Assembly: GCA_001599595.1 (NCBI GenBank)
Contig: BCHH01000005.1
Coordinates: 2,137,113-2,201,112 of the forward strand
Direction of reading: 5' to 3'
DNA: 64,000 nucleotides
Source: Beverwykella pulmonaria
Taxonomy: Eukaryota; Ascomycota; Dothideomycetes; Pleosporales; Melanommataceae
Shown here: positions 56,277 through 64,000 of the stretch, piece after piece
Layout: the number at the start of each line of letters is the position of its first letter
Position numbering within the stretch: the first letter of the stretch is position 1
Position numbers and translations under genes: made by a program
Notes under the pieces: generated by a model
Told to the model about the DNA's origin: nothing
Databases searched by the model: none
The model's input: only the letters and a program-made list of their open reading frames with translations

Positions 56277-57844
56277 ATGATGTTGTCTTCGGCAGTTAAA
56301 GTTATCCTACTTGTTGGGACCTGTAGCGCAGTTCTCGTTCGTATGTCCATCCGCGGCACATATATCTTCTTTCCGTACCTAGTTTGCTGACATTCAATCC
56401 AAAAGCTCGGAACGAGACTATAGGAAGCCTCTCATCAACTGCAACGCCAACGCCAACCTACCCATCTGGAGATCCACCAGAGATCTTCCCAAGTCGAATT
56501 ACTGACATCCCCGAGGGCGACTTCGACTGCTGGAACTCGTTTTTGTCCTGGACAAGCTCAACAACTTCCATCCAATATGCAGATGAGACCGAAAAGATTA
56601 TAACCACTCGTTATTCGACAACCTCCCAAGTGTACTATGGCTGGTACACCGAGTTGATACCAAAATGGGACACTACTCTGTGTGACGGATATCCTCGCAT
56701 GACTGGCCGACAGACTCCAACTGGCTGGAATCCTCTGATAAGCACGGGTACGGTCTACACTGATACATATATTGAGACCTGGGTGAGAGCCCCTTCTGGC
56801 TTTTCAAATTTTTAAGTAGATTGATATTGATTGCGTAGCTGCCGCCAATGCCTACATGTACGGTAGAGGACTACGGAACAGTGTGCAGCAAAATGTACGT
56901 TTCTGAAACGTCAATCATAGACCGGATCAGCAGTGCTGGATACACCACCGACTGGCCCCTCGACGATCCTGATATGATTACGCGAGCCCTGGAGCCACCT
57001 TGCACAACGAAATCCACTTATTTTCCTTACCCAACATCTGTCACATGCAGACTAGACGATTCTCAGCTACGGTATAAAGTCTTGTACTGGCCTCCCAAGA
57101 TTGCTGGAAATTACAGTTGTGGACCGCCCAATGCTACTGTCACTCACGTTACCGTAACACCCGCTCCAACGATACCTGGAAGACCTAATACCGCTCATTA
57201 TGGTGACCTGACTCTGACTTCGCCCACTCTGTACTACGTCTTGGATAGCGTCCAGGTGAGTACCTTGGTGGACGGAAATTATTCCAATCCTGGCCGGTAA
57301 GCAAACGAGCCTTTCCTGCGTCCTTAGCACTAGTTCTAACCTGCTACCTAGAACAGGACGTTGGGGTACAATGGGCAAAACCGTAGATAATATAATCCTG
57401 TCCCAAGACCCCCTCGAAACCGCCGTCTCCTCCGTAGTCGCTCGCTGCAAGCATAGAGGGAATCATGGCGGCTACAACGTATGCTCCACATCGCTCTATA
57501 CCTTCGAGCTCGAAGATTTATTCACTGTTCCAGCATCCAAGTTCGTGGGTAAAAGCGGTACCACTATTATGCAGGGCGCCTACACACCACAGTATACATA
57601 TCCGCCTGACTTGACGGATGAGGAAGACTTGTGGAAGACGTGCGATACAATGTTATATGGGGCTGTGCAGCCGACATACATTGCGCTGCCGACGGAGAAG
57701 TATAAGGAGTTCAACGAGCCGTGGACATGGGATGGGGTTATTCCGCCTGACCAGGCGACGCCTACCCCGGCGTCTACTGCAACGCCAACTCCGGGGAGTG
57801 TTTCGGGGCAGTCAGGGCCGATAGAGACAGGTTTACCTTTGTGA
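56277..57844 (+). CDS. Secreted/cell-surface protein of unknown function
   Basis: Four exons (56277-56340, 56406-56782, 56839-57296, 57352-57844) encode 463 residues in frame. The first exon supplies a signal peptide (MMLSSAVKVILLVGTCSAVLV). The mature protein is rich in Thr, Tyr and Pro with spaced cysteines (FDCWNSFLSW, TLCDGYP, MPTCTVEDYGTVCSKMY, PPCTTKS, SVTCRLD, ARCKHRG, NVCSTS, KTCDTM) and NxS/T sites. A Thr/Pro-rich stretch ends the protein. A GPI site is not clear. A strong-looking donor (GTGAGT at 57255) inside exon 3 was not used because no acceptor keeps frame. This architecture is common among orphan ascomycete surface proteins. Confidence 0.83.
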
Positions 57845-58274
57845 GCGGAAGAGACGCGAGGATATGGATCCTCGATCTCCAAAATTGCCCTCAGTCTCAA
57901 ATCCCCCCTCATACATTGAATCGACGCCATAAAATGCTTTAAATTCGTTTCAAACACGAAGAACGCGAATCTTAATTTCGCACTTTCTGGCTGCTTGAAG
58001 AGAGATGAGATGCACAGGTCCTGGAAGCGACACGATAGTGCGAATGTTTAATTTGCATGTAATTTGTTTCTACACTACAGACAGATGTGTGCTCGTTGAT
58101 TTTATCACGGTCCATCGTTAATATCTATCGAATCCAATCTGAGATCTTCAATTCTCTATGTCCTATATGTTCCACTATTGCCTATTTTAGTTAGTTCCCC
58201 TGGCATGGGTATAGTTCTCGTGTAAGCTATCAGCTCGATATGGCTTTCGCACTTCTTGAGTACACATCTATTCC
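57845..58274. other. Intergenic, nothing recognised
   Basis: 430 bp of AT-rich spacer between convergent frames. Confidence 0.5.
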
Positions 58275-58856
58275 TTAGATGGTTGACTCTCTCCAATATA
58301 CATGGCCAAAGGCTGCTTGTCTCATCTTAGGGAATATCTGGAGCAACGACATCTGAGCATCGTAACCAATAAACCTCTCCGCAAAATACCGAAGATTTTC
58401 CATTGCAGTCGAGTCATCTTCCAAATACCCTGGAGCTTGATCTCTCTTCATCAAAATTCCAATCAAGTCCTTTCGAGTATGCCAAGTCTTGTTGTGGCGG
58501 ATAACACGCACTTAGTCAACAGTGCCGGTCTCGATATCTTTCAACCAGAATAGGTTGTTGAATATAAATTCAGTCTTGAGAGAGTACCTCTCAATTATGT
58601 CGTCTTCGGTATTGTGAACTGTCCAGTAGTCTTCCTCAAGAAGTGCATCGAGCAGCACTTGTTCGTCTGGGGTGTATCGGAACTCGCAGGTGGACGACGG
58701 GTAGAGAACTTTCATAGCGAAGAGAGGCAGAATGTTAAAGTTTGCCTGTTCTTGGGTGTGAAGTTGACTTCTGCGCGCCAGAAAAAGGCTTTTACTCTCA
58801 CTTATTAAGACTAAGAAGTAATCTCTTGCGATGAAAACTGAACCAAGGCAAAACAA
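58275..58856 (-). pseudogene. Uncharacterised protein frame broken by one TAA
   Basis: One minus-strand frame is open from about 58856 to 58275 except for TAA at 58514-58512. Before it: CEFRYTPDEQVLLDALLEED, then TEFIFNNLFWLKDIETGTVD. After it: VRVIRHNKTWHTRKDLIGIL, then MENLRYFAERFIGYDAQMS. Both halves look like one globular protein. CAA to TAA would explain the stop. A short exon MSWY with a GTGAGT donor lies just upstream (about 58878), but its phase does not fit the acceptor at 58758, so a second lesion is possible. No family recognised. Confidence 0.45.
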
Positions 58857-59527
58857 ATAAACTCACCGTACCAACTCATGGTGCATACCACAGTGTCATT
58901 GAGAATGAGAATTACAGTTTCAATCTCTCGTCAGATCTGCATTGATGGAAGATTCCTTCGCTTCACAGCCCAACCCGAAATATGCAGCTAATCGTCCAGC
59001 CCCGAAAGCTGCTCGCGAGTTGTGTAGGCCTCCAGACACAGACAAAGTTCAAGTTAATCTTAGAAGATAGGCTCCTCATAAAAATTATTTTACTGATTTC
59101 CATCGATATGAAAAAAAATTTAAAAAAGGTTGAAGGCCTAAGAAAGTTATGGCTGACCTATTGCATAAACACTGCACAGCAACACTACACAGCAACACTG
59201 ACATTGTTTCCACCCTTGAAACAATCGAGGCGCGGATAAAATTGAATATTACCTCTTATACAAGGTCGCGGATCACTATTGTACAATAACGCTCTCAAGC
59301 ACTGATGTTTCATCTTTACCAAGAGATCTGACATAATGTTTGCATGAACCAGGAGTACGTCATACGCATCCTGAAGGATCAGTTATGCACCATCTGACCT
59401 AGTTGCACGACCTATAAGGCCTTGTGACGATCCAAACAATCAAAACTACATCGCTCACTGTCTCTTCTGGGTCAATTGCAAATATTCTCACTACATTCGT
59501 TCTTTTTCTCCGTCATCAACCTTCAAG
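58857..59527. other. Intergenic, nothing recognised
   Basis: About 670 bp; contains the putative first exon of the preceding minus-strand pseudogene and the promoter of the secreted protein gene. Confidence 0.45.
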
Positions 59528-59981
59528 ATGCATTCTTTCCTATCTGTCGCTCTCTTTACGGCCACCGTTATCGCAACTACCACCCTCACACTCATTGATG
59601 AGGCCGGAACACCCACGAATGTTGACATTAGCACCCAGGATCTCAAGAAGTGGATCGATCTATCCGGTGCCCGTTCGTCAATACACTCAACACTCCCTCT
59701 CCTACACTTCCTAACATAAATATAGCCGATGCAAGTCTAAATGCTACCAAACTAAGTGTCGATTCGGATCACGCGGATGAAGCGGCATGCTTTGTCGCAT
59801 TCCAGACAGACGATCAGAGCAAATGGGTGTTCAGTGGCAATGTAAGAAAACTCATAGATCAGTGAAATTAGATCTGAACTAATTGAATGTACAGAAATCA
59901 GTCGATGGATCGACCGATCCTATCAAGAGAGTTTATTGCCAGGAAACTTTTGATATTCCTCCTGAGCTGCCGCCACAATGA
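59528..59981 (+). CDS. Small secreted protein (113 residues)
   Basis: Three exons (59528-59666, 59726-59841, 59895-59981) join in frame. The signal peptide MHSFLSVALFTATVIATTTL is followed by a mature chain of about 93 residues with two cysteines (EAACFVAF and VYCQETF) that could pair, an aspartate-rich middle and a proline-rich end. All introns have good GT and AG sites of 53-59 nt. The size, signal peptide and lack of a known domain fit a candidate effector or other small secreted protein. A solo LTR begins 77 bp after the stop, as also occurs after the secreted protein at 38573. Confidence 0.82.
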
Positions 59982-60058
59982 GTTAGAATTGTAGGGAATT
60001 TTGAATTGTAGAATCTCACTCTAGTAAAACTTCAGAAATTTTTCTCCTACAGTCAAAG

Positions 60059-60217
60059 TGTTGGGAGTATACAGAACGTGGTGATCACATGAGGCACTAG
60101 CGATGCTTGGCGGCAGAGGGATGATTCCCTCAGCCGCATCCCACATAGAGATATACATGAATCATAAAGTCGTTTAGAACCCCCCATTGCAATTGCAATA
60201 GCCTTGTGATGCCAACA
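60059..60217 (+). mobile_element. Solo LTR (Ty1/copia-like), copy C with internal deletion
   Basis: A 159-bp member of the family: begins TGTTGGGAGTATACAGAACG and ends GTGATGCCAACA. Flanks are CAAAG (60054-60058) and GAAAG (60218-60222), a 5-bp duplication with one mismatch. Compared with copy B it lacks about 30 bp between two ATCAC repeats, removing the second GTGATCACGTG palindrome, as expected of slippage or short-repeat deletion. Confidence 0.85.
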
Positions 60218-62739
60218 GAAAGAGCAGGTTTGGGGTTTGGGAAGCCTCGCCAGAAATATCTACTTCTCTACTTCATATAAAATATAGATTCATAAGCAGC
60301 CACATGCGCCATTCAACAATTCGTTCAGTCATGCCTGAAACCCCTTTTAATTTGTTGGAACAGGCATTTTACCGACCGAGATGAGTTAGCACTAGTATTC
60401 AGAGTGTATGTGATTATGGAAAGTGCCTGACGATAATGTAAAGAAACCATATATCACTGCACTATTGGTCAGAAAATCAAGCGAGTAGATGCAATATAAT
60501 TAAGACGGCTCGCTCATATAGTCTTTTTCTGAGCGCCATTTTGTGTGAAGAGTACTTGCATGAACCATCCACCTCAACCAAGACTTCCTTCACTTTTCCA
60601 GTTTGCATGGCGCAGATCTACTGATCTTTCCCCCCCTACAACCAGTCCAGAGATACGACAGGTTGAGACTTGCCAGAAACTGTAGCTACCTCGAAACGAA
60701 CACATCGTGATTCTCTAACGATTATCAGTTGAACCACTGGTGTGATGTCGACCGAAAACGAGCCGCAATCAACTGAGGCATCATGGAGGAGACTGGGAGC
60801 GTTTAAAGGTCCGTCGTATTCTGGAAGAAGAGTATCAAGTATTGCTCAAGTTCGCAAATAGTGATGTAGATCTAGGATTGCCTCATGTATACCGGGAGGT
60901 ACTCTTGACAGACCTGCTGGCAAGTTTGTTTCAGGGACTCAAAGTCTGATTCGGTACACTCCCCTTTCCACTAGTTTCTTGGTATATACTAGATACGAGG
61001 ATTCGGTGCAGACTTTGTGGACGCAATTTCGCAGTTCTGACTAAATTTATCGTCAATCACCATTCGTCCTACTTATTAAGGCGGAGGAAAGGGATGATAT
61101 AAAAATCAGGAAGGTAGAGGTGACTCGCAGCCATGCGATGTCTGCGGCAGCAATACACTGAACGAGATGTAAGATATGTTTTCGTTAGTGGTCCGGTGCT
61201 ATTTCGTTGCATGTAATTAAAGAAAGAAATTTATATATATACATAGAATAGATGAATTGGTTGTCTTCTCGTTGATTTGTGGGTGTGTGTGTTGTGTGTT
61301 CTCCCCCTTTCGGGAGCCTCTTCATGTGCTTGTTGTTGGATGATGGTTGCCAGATCCTTGATTATGGGTCCCAGTTGAGTATATATCATATTGGATGATG
61401 ACGAAGCAAGTAGCTGAAAGAGAGCCAAGACCCCTTCCCTGCACTATGCATCCAAGCTTTCAACCATCGCCTGAGGTGGATTTGAGCAAAGTAGCTCTTC
61501 GCTACGACGCATTATGTCATACCCTTCTCCCATCTACGCGAAGGTCCAGGAACCGAAATCTCTCGCGAGGGTGATCCGGCTTGATGCTCCCAGCAATCCC
61601 CAGATCAGCGGATCATATGGCCTGGAGGACAACAAGAAACAAGCTTACGGCTAGGGGATTAGTGGTCTTGTTGTCGGTGTCATCCCCAAGCCTTTACGCC
61701 TTGCGCAGGTTTCTAGACTACGTCAAATCTATAATCACGTTAGTAGAGACCTCATAATGCAATGATGGGAGCAGCACGTACGGCGTAGGTTAGCGCATCT
61801 GCTGTGGTTGGGTGGGCAATATGCGTATTTTGTTATTGCTTTTAGTTTGCTGTAATTTCGCAGAGACGCTATGACTGAAGTGATGGGAGTGTAGAGCATC
61901 CGCAGAACTCGATGAAGTGACCAAGCTGATGATCACATGTTATATTCACCACTGCCGCCTTAGGTAGATAGAAGCCACGTCGGCATGGAAGCTTGCATGC
62001 ACTTTACTTAAATGTGGAATGTAATATCTGTAGCTTCTAATTTGATTGGTCGCTATATCTGCTGTACGGATTGAAAATGGGACCGAAGTTTTAGACATCG
62101 CATGCTTGTCTCACCAAGGATTACGTGTCACTCCAACACCGTACATGAACACTCGAGCTTTTCTGTACGGCCAGCCCAAGTTTGTGGATGCTAGCTTCCT
62201 TAAATGGAAAATGAACTTGACTTCGTTTACTGCTGCTTAGTGCACTGCCCTCTCACAAACAATCATGATGTTACTCAGTCAGCTAGAGATGCATATATGC
62301 CACACTACGTCAACAAATTTAGTGAGTTATAGCGACTCCATATTTTTTAAGCCACTTTAGATATTATGAAGATCGCTCAAAATTCCATCCAACTACTCGA
62401 TCGAACCCCCGACAACCACGCTATAGGGAAGGATCATATAACATCTAACTACCCATCCCAGTTTCTGTTCCCATGAATAGTCAAGCTGTGCAGTGAGGGA
62501 GGATACCTATAGACAGGTATCGAGAGACATTATATATGGGGCATGTAAATGTTGTTTCTATATCACGTGGTTGATGCCAAGTCCCGACACGGGCCTTGGT
62601 GCCTCAGGGCAGAACTTCCTCGTCCTTCTCCTCCACCTTGTCCATCTCTCCTCAGCCATCATCAACAGCCTCATTGTACGCTCAATAGGCTAATATGGCT
62701 CGATTTCTATCCATTTCTACCCGTTAATATACTCCGACA
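60218..62739. other. Gene-poor region
   Basis: 2.5 kb with no accepted gene. Frames at 61231 (-) and 62046 (+) are short and unlike known proteins. A GT-rich simple stretch lies at about 61280-61300. Confidence 0.5.
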
Positions 62740-63957
62740 ATGGTCTTCCGCCGCAACCCTAGCCGCACCTGCACCGTCAGGGGATCCCCAGAAGCCGACG
62801 ACGACTTCATAAGCGACTCACACAGCCCAGTGCAACCTGGGCCCAGTAGCCTTACCAGGGGCAACACTAGCAATGCAGGAGGACATACTAACAAGGCTCC
62901 TCGCCCCACGGGCGACAGGCCCCTGACAAACGCCCAGTTGGCCGCCCTACGCAAAGAAGCCAAAGCAGCAACTCTCCGCAACCAGATCGAGCAAGCGACG
63001 CACGCTCATGAACTCTAACGTCTTGAGCGAGCCAAAGCAGAAGCAGAACTCGCGGCAATCAATCGCGGTCCCCTAAACCCAACAAGCTTAACCGCCTTGG
63101 CAGGCACCCACGACAACACAGAACAGGGTGAGCTATACTCCCCACAAGTACTCTTAGTAACTATACTCTTCCCCAGCGTGCAAGCAAAGCAAGTACATCT
63201 AGTATTGCTTGGCAAGTTTAATGCCTATAGCCTCTACAAACTCCAGCCTGCAATTGGTGGCAGTAACAATAAACCCCTTTACCACCTTATAAGCATTAAT
63301 AGCTCCTTAAACTGTCTGGTCTTTGTGAAGGCTCAAGCCTTAACAAAAGACTTTGGCAAAGATCTAGCAATATAGATGCAAGAATTTATTGTTTACGTAC
63401 GAATTGTAGCTGCACTTTTCCTAGACCACCCTTAGGTGATTACAGCTATACTACACTTCTATAGCCGCGTTCAACAGTGGACAGCAACATACTCATGGTC
63501 CTCTGTACTAAAACTGGCCCTTAATTGGCATGGCAATATTATGTTAACATCCCAGCTTGCGGTTGACAGCTGGCGTAACATCCCGCTTAAGTAGGTTGAC
63601 TACTACCTCTCAGCAAGCACCCTCACCTCTAGGATAGTAAAGAAAACGCAATCTGAGACCAACCTTAAGCCTAACAAGCCTGACAAGACCTCCCCAACCA
63701 ACATACCTAGTCAAACCTGCCGTAACTTTAATAGCGAGGAGGGCTGCCGCTATGACTAGTGCAAGCGGACCCACAAGTGCTGTAATTGTAATTCCAAAGA
63801 CTACAGACAGACCAAGTGTTGCGCCTAGCAACTACAGCGTAATACAGCGCGTTTGGACAGCAGCAAAGCGCATGTTAAAGCCAGCAAAACTGTCTTTAGA
63901 CAACTTGTCAGATTGTAGCACTATTTCGGCTACAAGAATAATGTGGTCACGTTGTGA
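62740..63957 (+). pseudogene. Gag-like retroelement ORF with zinc-finger motifs, riddled with stop codons
   Basis: One frame can be followed from ATG 62740 to TGA 63955, about 406 codons, interrupted by TAA 63016 and TAG at 63373, 63433, 63592, 63757, 63826 and 63916. No frameshift is needed. The N-terminal part is Pro/Ser-rich and then a coiled coil (LTNAQLAALRKEAKAATLRN, then ERAKAEAELAAI). The central part has YSWSSVLKLALNWHGNIM. Near the C-terminus are CRNFNSEEGCRYD-stop-CKRTH (a CCCH-type finger) and CCNCNSKDYRQTKC, a CCHC zinc knuckle in which the His position is Tyr. All stops but the last fit Gln codons CAA/CAG changed to TAA/TAG. Which retroelement class it belongs to is not resolved, and no reverse transcriptase is in the window. 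Confidence 0.72.
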
Positions 63958-63969
63958 GATGAAAGAATG

Positions 63970-63999
63970 ATGAGTATTGATGAATTGATTGATTGATTG
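63970..63999. repeat. Short ATTG tandem repeat
   Basis: Four to five TTGA/ATTG units at the right end of the window (from about 63977); low-complexity tract continuing off the edge. Confidence 0.6.
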
Positions 64000-64000
64000 T

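Overview
The window looks like nuclear DNA of a filamentous ascomycete (Pezizomycotina). Short GT-AG introns of about 45-100 nt interrupt most genes. The gene families are typical of that group: fungal Rhodopsin-domain membrane proteins, an F-box protein with the LLDLPAELRNRIY signature, small secreted proteins, a DMATS prenyltransferase, GH16 and MFS transporters. Placement below subphylum is a guess; the style reminds me of Leotiomycetes. No rRNA, tRNA or CRISPR was recognised.

Layout. 0-1 kb holds the 5' part of an anion:cation symporter MFS gene that runs off the left edge. 1-12 kb is gene-poor, with a solo LTR, a serine/threonine-rich membrane protein, an F-box protein, a membrane-protein gene with a likely nonsense codon and a wrecked pyruvate-decarboxylase copy. 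12.3-18.5 kb is dense: a small hydrophobic protein, a GH16 protein, an MDR oxidoreductase and an AAA ATPase.

18.7-33.3 kb is the highlight, a candidate secondary-metabolite cluster. It contains a CYP52-like P450, a DMATS aromatic prenyltransferase, a Rhodopsin-domain membrane protein, a second P450, a Baeyer-Villiger monooxygenase and an MFS exporter. No NRPS, PKS, terpene cyclase or transcription factor lies in the window. A plausible logic is prenylation of an aromatic substrate, oxidation by two P450s and the BVMO, then export. The order, substrate and product are inference. A decayed Tc1/mariner-like element sits inside the cluster.

33.3-64 kb is sparse. It has two small secreted protein genes (each with a solo LTR just downstream), poorly understood membrane and coiled-coil ORFs, a second Rhodopsin-domain gene, a beta-lactamase/transesterase-like gene, a four-exon secreted protein and many relics. 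The relics include a CDF cation transporter, a cysteine-rich protein, a glycine-rich protein and a gag-like retroelement ORF.

Two genome-scale signals stand out. A roughly 195-bp TG...CA solo-LTR family occurs three times with matching 5-bp target duplications. Many otherwise open frames are broken only by stop codons explainable as C-to-T changes, mostly CpA to TpA, as expected of RIP-type mutation. Gene models were joined by hand from splice signals and family resemblance; none was checked by a database search.
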